DNA of 64,000 nucleotides from Planctomycetota bacterium (GCA_029250885.1 JAQXEK010000051.1:26015-90014); one strand, 5' to 3'; positions 17,740-27,029 are shown, numbered from the stretch's first letter. The notes: generated by a model not told the origin, from the sequence alone. A program made the numbers and translations.

Positions 17740-18515
17740 ACTGTCGTTTCCTGTGGAAGAGCTTGCTCTGGGCGCTACTTTGTATGGGCTTCGCGGCACC
17801 CGGCCTAGGTCTGGAAGCTACCCCCGAAGCTCAGACACCCAGCGCTGGCCAGGTCGCCTACCGCAGCGGCGACTACGCCAGCGCCAAGGCCCACTGGGCA
17901 GGCGCGCTGGAGCAGACTACCGGCTCGGCGCGGCGTGGTGAACTGCTGCACAATCTGGGCAACGCGGCCTTCCGCGAGGGCAACTTCCTGGAGGCCGTAG
18001 CGCGCTACACTTCCGCCGTGGAGCACGCCCCACGCCAGTCGGACACCTGGGCCAATCTTGAGCTTGCCCGGTCACGGGCAGGGCTCGAGGCCGCCGACCG
18101 CGGCGACCTCGCGGCGACGGTCGAGCGGCTGTACTCCATTTTGCGTCTACCCGAACTCGAGCTGCTCAGTTTTGGCGTGCTCGCACTCCTCGGTCTCTGC
18201 CTGCTGGGCGAGGCGCTGCGCGGCGGGCGGCTTACCAGATGTCTCGCTGTGATCTTCCTCGGGCTCGGCTTAGGGCTTGCGGCCTTGCACACTTGGCGCG
18301 CCGTACACACCCCCGCGCAGCGGGCGATGGTGACGGCGAGTGGCGGGGCCGCCCTGCGCAGCGAGCCCAATCTCGACCTGCCCGTTATCCTGCGGGTGGA
18401 CGGTGGCGGGATCATCGAGCGCGTCGACAGCCTGCCCGGTTGGCTACGGGTTCGTGCCGATGGGACCCTTGGTTGGATCGAGGACATGCAAACTCTTGAG
18501 ATTGGTCAGGACTGA
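17736..18515 (+). CDS. batE: BatE-like protein: TPR, two membrane helices, SH3-like domain
   Basis: 259 residues. A signal peptide (~1-26) leads into TPR units at ~37-112 (YRSGDYASAKAHWAGAL and HNLGNAAFREGNFLEAVARY). Two membrane helices (140-160 and 169-188) follow. A bacterial SH3-like domain (~197-254, GGAALRSEPNLDLPVIL then GWLRVRADGTLGWIED) closes the protein. This order, TPR-TM-TM-SH3b, is the classic BatE layout and completes the operon that began with moxR. SH3b domains usually bind peptidoglycan or peptides, so it may tether the complex to the envelope. The start is an ATGA overlap with batD. Confidence 0.9.
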   Translation: MNCRFLWKSLLWALLCMGFAAPGLGLEATPEAQTPSAGQVAYRSGDYASAKAHWAGALEQTTGSARRGELLHNLGNAAFREGNFLEAVARYTSAVEHAPRQSDTWANLELARSRAGLEAADRGDLAATVERLYSILRLPELELLSFGVLALLGLCLLGEALRGGRLTRCLAVIFLGLGLGLAALHTWRAVHTPAQRAMVTASGGAALRSEPNLDLPVILRVDGGGIIERVDSLPGWLRVRADGTLGWIEDMQTLEIGQD

Positions 18516-18591
18516 TTCGCAATACCTGGAATGTGAAGACTCCCACAAGCATTTCCATGGAATGGCTGGGACTTCCATGTTCTGCTCCAGC

Positions 18592-18906
18592 ATGAATAAG
18601 GGCCAATTCACTGCCAAAGGGCACATTTTCGTGTGCGTCGTCAACCGGCCACCTAGCAGTGAGCCCTCCTGTGGGGCTTCGGGATCAGGTGCCATCATGG
18701 ACGCGATCCCCATGATCCTACTCGAACTGGGCATCGAAAATGTGCGCGTCAATGGCTGCACCTGCCTTGGGCCCTGCGACTCGGGCACGAACCTTGTGAT
18801 CTATCCAGAGGGGGTCTTCTATACGCGGGTCAGGCGCGACAACCTTCGGGACCTACTCGAGTCCCATTTCGTCCAAGGGGAAGTCTTCGAAGCCCTCAAG
18901 GTCTAG
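18592..18906 (+). CDS. Thioredoxin-like [2Fe-2S] ferredoxin
   Basis: 104 residues from ATG 18592; ATG 18562 and 18577 are alternatives, and no Shine-Dalgarno decides between them. The fold is recognisable from HIFVCVVNRPP at the N-terminus, SCGASGSGAIMDAI, then VRVNGCTCLGPCDSG and a YPEGVFYTRV strand. Cys15, Cys27, Cys58 and Cys62 fit the four cluster ligands of this family, with Cys56 as an extra. Such small ferredoxins occur alone or as domains in hydrogenase-type subunits, and serve as electron carriers or redox switches. It begins 76 bases after batE, perhaps at the end of that operon. Residues upstream of the chosen start look unconserved. Confidence 0.85.
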   Translation: MNKGQFTAKGHIFVCVVNRPPSSEPSCGASGSGAIMDAIPMILLELGIENVRVNGCTCLGPCDSGTNLVIYPEGVFYTRVRRDNLRDLLESHFVQGEVFEALKV

Positions 18907-19039
18907 CTAAACTTTGGAAGGATAGGTCTGAGGGGCAACTTGGTGCCAAAGTATTGGTTCGGGACAGGTGGAGGCTCTGCTTTCCAAAGGTAGGCTATGA
19001 ATGCCCTAAAAAGCACTCCTGCCACCCTCCCTCCGCTTC

Positions 19040-20617
19040 ATGTCTCCGATCGACCCCAAGACGAGCTCAAAGTCCAGTCGCTCTAGTTGGGCCGCCGCCC
19101 GGCTCCTGCTCTTTATCCTGCCGAGCTTGATGGTGATGGGCGCCTGCACGGGCGGAAAGCCGAGAAGTGAGAGCACGGGTCGTGGCGTGCTCGTGATCGC
19201 CATCGATGCCCTGCGGGCGGACCACCTGAGTTCCAACGGGTACGACCGCCGGACGACCCCGGTCATGGATGCTTTTGCAGAGGATGCGGTTGCTTTTGAC
19301 AAGACCTGGTCGGCTTCCCCGCGGCTGCTTCCTGCGCACTGCGCGCTGCTGACTGGCAGCGACGCGGACCTCTCTCGAAGGCTCTACATCATGGAGAGTC
19401 CCGTTGCGGATGAGCTGCGCTTTGAGATCACCGACAAGATGCCCCACGCCGCAGTGTCCTTTATCGGTGCGGGTTATCGAACCGCAGCGTTTGTGGACCA
19501 CGAACAACTGACCCCCGTCAACGGGCTTGGCTCTGGCTTCCAGGAGTTCTTGCCCATGGGCGAGGTGCTGCCCGGGACAGGACCCGCCGGCCCCGATGTG
19601 GGGCTGGCCGGAACCTCGCGGCGTTTTTTAGACTGGGCCCGGGGACTCGATGACGACGAAGATTGGTTCTCTTACATTCAGGTCTCGGACCTCGAGCGCG
19701 TTTGGAATCACAACGACCCCAGCGCGGACGGTTACTTCGAGCCGCGTCCCGGGCTCAAGGCCGTGCCTCCGATCTCTAATGACGTCGAGGCGTTCTTCGC
19801 CCAGCCGCGCTCCCGTTGGATGGGTGGCGCAGTCTCCATGGGACAGTACGAGGCACGCTACGACGGCCGATTGCGCAGTCTGGACCAGCAGTTGGGCAGC
19901 CTATTCGCCGACCTCAAGCGGGCCGGTCTCTGGGAGACGACGACGATCTGTATTGTTGGCAGCTTCGGTGTTCAATTCGGTGAGGCGGGACTGATCTTGG
20001 ATCATGGGCTCTATTCCAGCGCTGACCTGCGTGTACCGTGGCTGATTCGACCAGCCGATAGCGAGCGGTTCGAGCCCGGGCATCGATCGGAAAACCTAGC
20101 GAGCACCACGGACCTTGTGCCAACCTTGTTGGACCTTGAGGGGATCCCCGAGCCAGCGGGCATGCTTGGGCATTCCCAGGCTGGGGCCTTGCGCCCCGGC
20201 ACTGAGCCCGTGCGCGACTTCGCCTACTCGACCTGCGGATACCAAGAGGGCGGGGCTGTCATCGGCCCGCGTTACATCCTTGAGCACGTCTTCCCCGGAG
20301 TCGCCCTAGGCAGCCACGGGACTGGGTTGCGCCGGGGGTGGTTCGGCGACGATGATGTCCACGAGGGGTATTCTCGCCAACGCTTTTACGACTCCGACGC
20401 CTTCCCGTTGCCAGACTTCCGCCTGACGGATGAGTTGCTAGCCGGCGGCGTGCCCCCCCTGGAACAGGCGAAGCTCACTACGGCCGCCTTGACTCGCTTC
20501 GCGAACACGAGCAAGGCGCGCCAAGCACTGCACGGCTCTAGTTGGCGTAAAGACAAGCTTGGCACCGAGGAGGTCGACAAGTTGATCGAGCTCGGATTCC
20601 TCGGTAGCAAACCATGA
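19040..20617 (+). CDS. Sulfatase-fold (alkaline phosphatase superfamily) lipoprotein, nucleophile missing
   Basis: 525 residues. A hydrophobic segment (~20-35) ends in a lipobox-like MGAC (Cys36). The superfamily fold is clear: VLVIAIDALRADHLS with metal Asp56, an ALLTG motif (102-106), VGSFGVQFGEAGLILDHG, and RVPWLIRP. In typical sulfatases the ALLTG motif is preceded by CxPSR, whose Cys/Ser becomes formylglycine. Here the aligned residues are L96-L97-P98-A99-H100, so the nucleophile and Arg are absent. It may bind rather than cleave, or act as another superfamily enzyme. It opens a four-gene run with three GT4 genes (ATGA overlap with the next), suggesting a role in surface glycan modification. 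Confidence 0.85.
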   Translation: MSPIDPKTSSKSSRSSWAAARLLLFILPSLMVMGACTGGKPRSESTGRGVLVIAIDALRADHLSSNGYDRRTTPVMDAFAEDAVAFDKTWSASPRLLPAHCALLTGSDADLSRRLYIMESPVADELRFEITDKMPHAAVSFIGAGYRTAAFVDHEQLTPVNGLGSGFQEFLPMGEVLPGTGPAGPDVGLAGTSRRFLDWARGLDDDEDWFSYIQVSDLERVWNHNDPSADGYFEPRPGLKAVPPISNDVEAFFAQPRSRWMGGAVSMGQYEARYDGRLRSLDQQLGSLFADLKRAGLWETTTICIVGSFGVQFGEAGLILDHGLYSSADLRVPWLIRPADSERFEPGHRSENLASTTDLVPTLLDLEGIPEPAGMLGHSQAGALRPGTEPVRDFAYSTCGYQEGGAVIGPRYILEHVFPGVALGSHGTGLRRGWFGDDDVHEGYSRQRFYDSDAFPLPDFRLTDELLAGGVPPLEQAKLTTAALTRFANTSKARQALHGSSWRKDKLGTEEVDKLIELGFLGSKP

Positions 20618-21846
20618 CTCGGATCCTTGCCATTAGCTTGCGCTATCCACCCTACGTGGAAGGCGGCTATGAACTCTTGACCAGGGATGCCGTCGAGGGC
20701 CTGCGGGGCCGCGGCCATACGGTCGCTGTTTTGTGCGGTGCTGGTCGAAAACTCGTGGCAGAACCAGACGTATTCGCAACCCTTGCGCCGGCCATCGATG
20801 GGGATGAAAGCCTGTTCGACCAGGACCGTAGGGCGGGTGCTCTCGAGAGGTTGCGCGCGCACTTCTTTCGGCCGGCGAACTACGGTGCTACGAAGCGTGC
20901 GATCGCCGCGTTTAAGCCCGATGTCGTAATCTACTTCAACCTCGGGATGGCGTCTTTGGCGCCGGTAGTGGCCTCCCGACGTATGGGCGTGCCCTGCATT
21001 GGTTACCACTGCGACCGGTGGGCCGGAAATCTATGGCTCCAGCAAATGGAAGGCGATCGGGACAAGCGCGGCCGCCGATTCATACTGGGGCTCTTATGGG
21101 GGGGCGTTCGCGAGTGGGCGAACCTCTCGCCTGGCCTCTGTGCAAGTGAGTGGCTGCGTGGTGAACTGCTTAGGTCGGGTGTCCACGCTGATGGGATTGG
21201 CGTGCTCCCCACGGGGCTGTCCCCTGAGATGGAGACCTTCGCCACCGCGGCTCTTAAGATTCCAGCGCGCCAGGCCGGTCAGAAGTTGCGCGTCATAGCC
21301 ACGTCCATGCTCTGGCACGGCAAGGGCCAGCACATCTTGGTTCAGGCCTTTGCCCGGGCCGTAGCGGAGGGCCTCGACGCCGAACTGCATCTGGCCGGCT
21401 CGGACCATAAAGGTGGCGCTTACCAAGAACAACTCAAAGCGCTCGCGGCAGAGGCGCGCATCGAGGAGAAAGTCCACTTCCTCGGCATGCTTTGCCCAAC
21501 AGAACTCTCCCACGAGCTCTCCGCGAGCCACATCTTTGTCCTGCCAAGCCTTTGGGGTGAGCCCTTTGGCCTGTCCACGATCGAGGCCATGGCCCACGGG
21601 CTGTGCTGCGTGGTCTCGGACTCCGGCGCATCCCCGGAGTTGTTGGCAGGGGCAGGTGTCGTGGTGGAGACCGGCAACGTCGAGGAGCTAGCCGCAAGCC
21701 TGCTGCGCCTCGGCGGCGACGAAGAGGGCCGCCTGCGCATGGGCCGCCAGGCTCGGAAACGCGCGCTGGGGCACTTCGGGCGCGAGCCTTTCCTGCAGGG
21801 TCTTGAAGCGGCATGTGAAGCGCTCATCACGGAGGCCAAAGCGTGA
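20614..21846 (+). CDS. GT4-family glycosyltransferase
   Basis: 410 residues, GT-B fold. The N-terminal half begins ILAISLRYPPYVEGGYELL, the usual Gly-rich donor-entry loop of GT4 enzymes. The C-terminal half has GKGQHILVQAFARAV and the E-x7-E motif in PSLWGEPFGLSTIEAMAHG, which contacts the nucleotide-sugar. The donor and acceptor cannot be told from the sequence. It overlaps the sulfatase-like gene (ATGA) and the next GT4 (GTGA), so the set is translationally coupled. It lacks the Cys cluster seen in two neighbouring GT4s. No membrane helix; cytoplasmic. Confidence 0.92.
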   Translation: MTRILAISLRYPPYVEGGYELLTRDAVEGLRGRGHTVAVLCGAGRKLVAEPDVFATLAPAIDGDESLFDQDRRAGALERLRAHFFRPANYGATKRAIAAFKPDVVIYFNLGMASLAPVVASRRMGVPCIGYHCDRWAGNLWLQQMEGDRDKRGRRFILGLLWGGVREWANLSPGLCASEWLRGELLRSGVHADGIGVLPTGLSPEMETFATAALKIPARQAGQKLRVIATSMLWHGKGQHILVQAFARAVAEGLDAELHLAGSDHKGGAYQEQLKALAAEARIEEKVHFLGMLCPTELSHELSASHIFVLPSLWGEPFGLSTIEAMAHGLCCVVSDSGASPELLAGAGVVVETGNVEELAASLLRLGGDEEGRLRMGRQARKRALGHFGREPFLQGLEAACEALITEAKA

Positions 21847-23201
21847 AGGTGCTCTTTGTGACCAACGGCTTCCCGCCCCGTGGCCGGTGGGGGACCGAGT
21901 TCTACACCTGGCAGCTGGTGGGCGGCCTTGTAGACCGTGGTGTCGATGTCGCCATCCTGCACCCTGTTCGGGACGGCAGCAAGCCGCGCTACGAACTCGA
22001 GCAGGTGACCGAACCCGTGCCGACCTCGCCGGGTAATCCAAGCGAGGTCCCGGTCTACCTCCTACACAATGCAGGCGACCCGCGGAAGGCCTTTCGCAGC
22101 AGCTACTCCGATCCAGAGGTCGAGCGCATCTTCGCGGAGGTGCTCGAAAAAGAGGAGCCTGACCTAGTGCACTTCACCTACCTGCTGTGGGGGCTGTCGG
22201 TGAACCTACCCGTGGTCGCGAAGCGCCGGGGCATCCCCTCGGTGGTCACACTCACGGATTATGGCTTACTCTGTCACAGGGGACAGATGTACAACTCCGA
22301 GCTCACTGCATGCAAGGGGCCACACCCAGCGGACGTCTGCGCAAGATGCATTCGGGAGCCCTCGCGCTACGACGCGGAGCCCTTTGAGGTCACGATCAGG
22401 CGCATGTTGGTCCACACCCTCGCGAAGCTTGGCGGGTTGGGCCAAATCGTGACGACCAAGGACGTAGCACTGCGGGAGGCCGAGGTGCGCACTGCACTTG
22501 AATCAGTAGACCGCTTTCTTGCCCCGACTGAAGTCTTCAAGAAGGTCTTTGGTAAGTGGGGCCTCCCACCCGAGAAACTGTCCAAGCTGGTCTACTCCTT
22601 TGACGACCGGCCCTATGGCATCGCGCGCCCCGCGCCGGCACGCCCGCGACCATCCTCACCGATCCGTTTCGGATTTATGGGACAATTTACACCCCATAAG
22701 GGGCTTAGTACCCTGATCGAAGCCTGCCAGATTATGCAGCAGCGGCTGCCCGAGTCGGTGGAGTCTTGGAAGGTCCATCTCTACGGTCGTGGGGCAGGCG
22801 GAAGGCACCGATGCTACGCGGAAGGGGTCTTGGGGGGCGAATTAGGCCCTCGGATCGTTGTGGAGCAGCCCTTCGAACCGGAGCAAGCCCCCGAAGTCTT
22901 AGCTAAGCTAGACGCGGTTGTTGTGCCGAGCGAGTGGGACGAGAACGCCCCCTTGACGATTCTCCAAGCCCGGGCTGCTGGTGTGCCTGTGCTGGGAAGT
23001 GATATGCTTGGAGTCGCAGAGGTGATCGAGGCACCGAAATATGGTCAATGCTTCCCTACCGGCGATGCGGCAGCCCTTGCAGATTGCATGCGAGATGTTG
23101 TTCTTGGCCGGATAGGCAGGTCTCTTGACTCTACTATGCCCATGACCTTAGAAGACCACACCGGCATCGTTCGTCGTATCTATCGAGACCTCTTAGATTG
23201 A
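21843..23201 (+). CDS. GT4-family glycosyltransferase with Cys cluster
   Basis: 452 residues with a GTG start in a GTGA overlap. The N-terminus VLFVTNGFPPRGRWGTEFYT is a GT4 donor-site loop. A Cys-rich insert follows TDYGLLCHRGQMYNSELTAC and continues with GPHPADVCARC (~141-170), a possible metal site. The C-terminal half has TPHKGLSTLIEACQIM and PSEWDENAPLTILQARAAG. In this E-x7-E motif the second Glu is Gln, which may alter activity or donor choice. It lies in the middle of a coupled run of three GT4 genes. The substrate is unknown. Confidence 0.9.
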   Translation: MKVLFVTNGFPPRGRWGTEFYTWQLVGGLVDRGVDVAILHPVRDGSKPRYELEQVTEPVPTSPGNPSEVPVYLLHNAGDPRKAFRSSYSDPEVERIFAEVLEKEEPDLVHFTYLLWGLSVNLPVVAKRRGIPSVVTLTDYGLLCHRGQMYNSELTACKGPHPADVCARCIREPSRYDAEPFEVTIRRMLVHTLAKLGGLGQIVTTKDVALREAEVRTALESVDRFLAPTEVFKKVFGKWGLPPEKLSKLVYSFDDRPYGIARPAPARPRPSSPIRFGFMGQFTPHKGLSTLIEACQIMQQRLPESVESWKVHLYGRGAGGRHRCYAEGVLGGELGPRIVVEQPFEPEQAPEVLAKLDAVVVPSEWDENAPLTILQARAAGVPVLGSDMLGVAEVIEAPKYGQCFPTGDAAALADCMRDVVLGRIGRSLDSTMPMTLEDHTGIVRRIYRDLLD

Positions 23202-24631
23202 TTAGTTTGCACATCGGTTTTGTTTCCCAGGGTTGGGCTCCCGACGTTGGCGGGATTGAGAGTCACACGAGTGACCTCGTGCGGGAGCTGTTAAAGCTTG
23301 GCCATCGCGTCTCGGCGATTTGCTTGGACTACACGGGCAAGACCGAGCCCTTTGGGACTACGCGGACGACCCAGAGCGGCGTCGAAGTGACCCGGATGAG
23401 CTACGGTTACCACGACCACGACTCTCTGGCCAAGGTGGTTCGTAACCGCGATGCAGAGCAGGTCTTCGCGGCTTGGCTGGACGATGTCCAGCCCGACCTG
23501 TTGCACGTGCACCACCTCACCGGCTTCGGGCTTGGTGTGATGACCACGGCTAAGTCCCGAGGAGTCAGGCAGCTCATGACTCTGCACGATTACTGGCCGA
23601 TCTGCCCAAGGGGGCAGATGTTCCGCGTAGACAACGTGAACTGTACGGGCATCGATCCAACGGCCTGCGGCAAGTGCCTCTCCAAGTCCTTCCCGCATGT
23701 GATGCCAAGCGCCGGCGCCAAGCACTATGGCCCCTATGATTCCGTGGACGAGGACGGAACCGCCACCGGCCTGCCCGAGCAGCTTGCGGCGGATGATGCT
23801 GAGGTGTCTAGCCGACGTACCGAGTTCGCCCTGCACTGCCTTCACCACGCGGACCTGCTAGCCACACCTTCGGCCCGGACCCGCGAGATCTACATCGCCG
23901 CTGGACTCCATCCCGACAGAATGACCGTGGTCGAAAACGGGATTGATGTCGAAGGCTTGCGATTTGAAGTCGAGAGCCTAAAGAATGCCATGCGACCCCA
24001 AGAGAAGGTCCGCCTTGGGGTACTGGGGACGGTACTTCCGAGCAAAGGAGTACTTGAACTTGCTCAGGCCTTCGCAGAGCTCAAAGCCGAGGGGCGAGCT
24101 CCGAACCTAGTGCTTGAGATTCATGGGCACATGCCCTCCTATCATGGTGACACCTCCTACGTGGAGAGCCTCATTGCCTTGGACAAGGAGACTCCAGACT
24201 TGGAGGTTAAGGGACCCTTTGGCCACGGCGCCCTAGGGACTCTATTGAGTCGATTGGACGGCGTTGCGGCGCCCTCCCGATGGGAGGAGGTCTTTGGCCT
24301 TACTGTGCGCGAAGCCCGCGCGGCGGGGTTGCCGGTGCTGGTCAGCGATATGGGTGGACTGCCCAGCGTCGTCGAGGGTGGCGCCGGACTCGTGGTGCCT
24401 TGGGACGATCGTCAGGCGTGGAAGGATGCAATCGCGCTCTTCGCCGAGGACACGGCCCAGCGTGAAGCATGGGCTGCTAGCACCACGCCGGTCTGGACCG
24501 CAGAGCAGATGGCAGGCCAGTATCTCGAGCTCTATCGCTCGATGCTCGCGATGGAGGATGAGCCAAAGGCGGTCCAGCAGTCGAGGCCGCGCGAGAAGAA
24601 GCTCGACCGGCCTGATCAGGCCGCGAGCTAA
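23198..24631 (+). CDS. GT4-family glycosyltransferase with Cys cluster
   Basis: 477 residues from a TTG start that overlaps the previous stop (TTGA); the TTG at 23207 is an alternative. The N-terminus IGFVSQGWAPDVGGIESHTS is a clear GT4 entry loop. A Cys cluster follows, DYWPICPRGQMFRVDNVNC then DPTACGKC (~130-160), as in the upstream GT4. The C-terminal half has PSKGVLELAQAFAELKAEG and a complete E-x7-E in PSRWEEVFGLTVREARAAG. The C-terminus is Lys/Arg/Glu-rich and probably disordered. Its stop codon overlaps that of the opposing minus-strand GT4. Confidence 0.9.
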   Translation: MISLHIGFVSQGWAPDVGGIESHTSDLVRELLKLGHRVSAICLDYTGKTEPFGTTRTTQSGVEVTRMSYGYHDHDSLAKVVRNRDAEQVFAAWLDDVQPDLLHVHHLTGFGLGVMTTAKSRGVRQLMTLHDYWPICPRGQMFRVDNVNCTGIDPTACGKCLSKSFPHVMPSAGAKHYGPYDSVDEDGTATGLPEQLAADDAEVSSRRTEFALHCLHHADLLATPSARTREIYIAAGLHPDRMTVVENGIDVEGLRFEVESLKNAMRPQEKVRLGVLGTVLPSKGVLELAQAFAELKAEGRAPNLVLEIHGHMPSYHGDTSYVESLIALDKETPDLEVKGPFGHGALGTLLSRLDGVAAPSRWEEVFGLTVREARAAGLPVLVSDMGGLPSVVEGGAGLVVPWDDRQAWKDAIALFAEDTAQREAWAASTTPVWTAEQMAGQYLELYRSMLAMEDEPKAVQQSRPREKKLDRPDQAAS

Positions 24632-25836
24632 GCTTGGCTAACCTTGCGCCAGACCCCGACGAGGTTCTGCGCTAGGCGCTTCCAGGTGAGGTTCGCCTCG
24701 ACGTATTTACGGGCCTTATTGGCAAGCCTCTCGGCGCGCTTCGGATCGTCGAGCAACGCGAGGATCGCCTCGGCGAAGGGCTCGGAGTCGTCCGCAAGTA
24801 GCAACTCTTGGTCGTGGGTTAGGCCAAGTCCCTCGGCGCCAATGGTCGAACTCACCACGGGGCAGTCCATGCCCATGGCCTCGACGATCTTCAGCCGGGT
24901 CCCCCCGCCAATGAGGAGCGGCACAACCATGAGCGAGGCCTTGGCGAGGTAGGGGCGCACGTCCGGCACGTCTCCGGTGACGGTAATGTTGGGCGACGCC
25001 AGGGCTAGGATCTCCGGTGCCGGATTTCGTCCAACGATGGAGAAGTGCAGGGACGGTCTGCGAGCAAGTAGCAAGGGCATGACGCGACCGACGAAACGCG
25101 TGACAGCGCCGCTGTTGGGTCCGTAGTCCATGCTTCCCACAAAGACGATGTGCTGTGGATCGCGGTCCGTGCGATCCTTGCCCTTGGTGAAGTAGGCAGG
25201 GTCGTAGCCGCTAGGCACAACGGAAGTAGAGACGCTGGGATAGCGACCGCCTAGCATGGCCGCGTCGTCATCGCTACATAAGAGGTGGTGGGTGTGCTGG
25301 TTTGCCGCCTTGCGCTCGAGTCGATTGAGCTTCCAGGAATCGAAGTGCTTTTGCAGGCCGCGATTGGTGTTGATGCTCTTGGCAAAATTGGTATCGAGCT
25401 TGTGATGGTGCTGGACGACGGGTGGCGAATGATCAAACTGGGAGGCAGCCCTGTTTACCATGGGCAGGATACGCGAGTGCAGTAGCTCGTCAATGTGAAC
25501 GACGTCATAGCGCTCGGTCTCGAGCTCTTCACGGACAGCATCGGCCAACTTGGGGGAGTGGAACCAGCGCTCCATCTTCGAACGTGTGAAGCGCATCACC
25601 GCTCCGGGACGCTCGCGGCCGAATACCTTGAGGCTGGCGACGTGGGGAGCGAGGGCGTCCACTTCGGCCTGGCCTTGCTCGGGTTCGAGCACAGCGCGTA
25701 AATGGATGTCCGCCCACTCTCCAGCACTCTGGATCAAGTTGAACGTGCGGATCTTGCCACCCGAGTTAAGGGGCCACGGCAACCATGGGCACAGGAAAAG
25801 CACCTTCAGACGCCCTTGGTCTTGGGATGGACTCAT
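24628..25836 (-). CDS. GT4-family glycosyltransferase
   Basis: 402 residues. The N-terminus VLFLCPWLPWPLNSGGKIRT and YDVVHIDELLHS match the GT4 group often linked to exopolysaccharide loci (sugar transferase, Stp1-like). The C-terminal half has HIVFVGSMDYGPNSGAVTRF and PLLIGGGTRLKIVEAMGMDC, with the conserved GGGTRLKIxEAM motif. There is no Cys cluster. It converges on the upstream GT4 run, sharing overlapping stop codons (24628-24631), so it is a separate transcript. Donor and acceptor are unknown, but the context suggests the same glycan product. Confidence 0.9.
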   Translation of the reverse strand: MSPSQDQGRLKVLFLCPWLPWPLNSGGKIRTFNLIQSAGEWADIHLRAVLEPEQGQAEVDALAPHVASLKVFGRERPGAVMRFTRSKMERWFHSPKLADAVREELETERYDVVHIDELLHSRILPMVNRAASQFDHSPPVVQHHHKLDTNFAKSINTNRGLQKHFDSWKLNRLERKAANQHTHHLLCSDDDAAMLGGRYPSVSTSVVPSGYDPAYFTKGKDRTDRDPQHIVFVGSMDYGPNSGAVTRFVGRVMPLLLARRPSLHFSIVGRNPAPEILALASPNITVTGDVPDVRPYLAKASLMVVPLLIGGGTRLKIVEAMGMDCPVVSSTIGAEGLGLTHDQELLLADDSEPFAEAILALLDDPKRAERLANKARKYVEANLTWKRLAQNLVGVWRKVSQA

Positions 25837-26201
25837 AGCGCGCGCCTCCAGGTCGCTGGAGAGAGGTTACCGGAGGGAAAGTTATGCGAGGGAGGCATGG
25901 AGAACCTACATCGGGCAAAGTGCCCAATCCACCGTAGGAACGTGCAGATTAGCGTCTGTTTTTGAGAGCTGTACTTCAAAGTGACCAATACCGCACAGTG
26001 GTTCTCCGGCTTGTTTTTTTTGAGGTGGCCTAGTAGCTCTCATTTCTGGATATGCAGTCGCCTTGGAAAGTTCTTATGAACGCTTGGAGAATGCGGGGGT
26101 GGTGGCTTGGCCAGGGGCGATGGCCGCTTCACTTATTTGTAGAAATTGCCGATCAATCAGCTAGCCACCACAAGCAAACCCAACCCTTCCAAACACCGCC
26201 C
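25837..26201. other. Divergent intergenic region before prephenate dehydratase
   Basis: 365 bases between divergent genes. It contains a nested hairpin: CCTAC/GTAGG (25905-25909 and 25934-25938) around GGGCA-AAG-TGCCC (25913-25925). A run of eight T lies at 26014-26021 with no hairpin directly before it. The pheA reading frame stays open upstream of its likely ATG to 26052, and that segment encodes five Trp in 24 residues. I see no other gene. Confidence 0.5.
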
Positions 26202-27029
26202 ATGTCTATCGACCAACTCCCCGTCTCCTTTTGCGGCGCCCCCGGCGCATTCAGTGAAGAGGCCGCACGGCGCTACTTCGGCCCGACCTGCGCGACCCTG
26301 ACAGCCGCCAGTCTTGAAGGGGCCTTTGCGGACGTGGAAGAGGGGCGGTCACGCGCCGCCATGGTCGCCGTGGAGAATTCGATCACGGGTTGTTTTCATG
26401 GATTCGCCGACGCCCTCGGAGACCGAAACCTTGAGATCGCCGGTGAGGTAGTGCTCGGCATCCGCCACTGCCTGATGGCCGTACCCGGCGCACGCTTAGA
26501 AGGCTTGACTGAGGTCGTGTCCCACCCCAGCGCCCTTAGTCAATGCCGCGATTGGCTCACGCGCACGGGGCTCTCCCAGAGCCCATCCCCCGACACGGCC
26601 GCCGCTGCCCAAGACTTAGTGGCGTCGGGAGATCGGGGCCGAGCTGTCTTGGGAAGTCGTGTACTGGCGAAAATTTACGGTCTGGAGATCTTGGCCGAGG
26701 GGCTCTCTGACCACGCAGAGAACGTGACGCGATTCTTCGTCATGAGCCTGCCCGTGGCATCGTCCGAGAAGGCCAGTCAAGCTAGCAGCCGCACGGCGAT
26801 CTTGGTCGGCCCCGTCGAAGAGCCAAGAGCGCTACGCAATCTGCGCATTGGCCTAGAATCGCGGGACGCCTCCCGGGTGCGGGCTCCATTCATGGGGACC
26901 CGTGATGGTTGTAACTTTGTGATCGAGTTCGATCACCCGGACCAGCGCGGCGACGAGATCGCAAGGGCTGTTCTGGACAAACTTCCTTACCGCAAGCTTG
27001 GGAGCTGGAGTTCGAGGCAGGCTGGCTAG
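26202..27029 (+). CDS. pheA: Prephenate dehydratase with ACT domain
   Basis: 275 residues from ATG 26202. The frame is open further upstream, but only after this Met does family-like sequence begin (VSFCGAPGAFSEEAARRYF). The enzyme decarboxylates and dehydrates prephenate to phenylpyruvate, the phenylalanine branch. VAVENSITGCFHG and ENVTRFFVM carry the conserved N-S and Thr-Arg-Phe catalytic signature. The last ~75 residues are an ACT domain that normally binds Phe. Its ESRP motif is altered to ESRDAS, so feedback inhibition may differ. There is no chorismate mutase domain. Its end overlaps the convergent DoxX-like gene by 4 bases. Confidence 0.93.
   Translation: MSIDQLPVSFCGAPGAFSEEAARRYFGPTCATLTAASLEGAFADVEEGRSRAAMVAVENSITGCFHGFADALGDRNLEIAGEVVLGIRHCLMAVPGARLEGLTEVVSHPSALSQCRDWLTRTGLSQSPSPDTAAAAQDLVASGDRGRAVLGSRVLAKIYGLEILAEGLSDHAENVTRFFVMSLPVASSEKASQASSRTAILVGPVEEPRALRNLRIGLESRDASRVRAPFMGTRDGCNFVIEFDHPDQRGDEIARAVLDKLPYRKLGSWSSRQAG

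Noticed and set aside
26011..26021. T-run as a terminator
   Set aside because: No stable hairpin lies directly upstream of the eight T residues.
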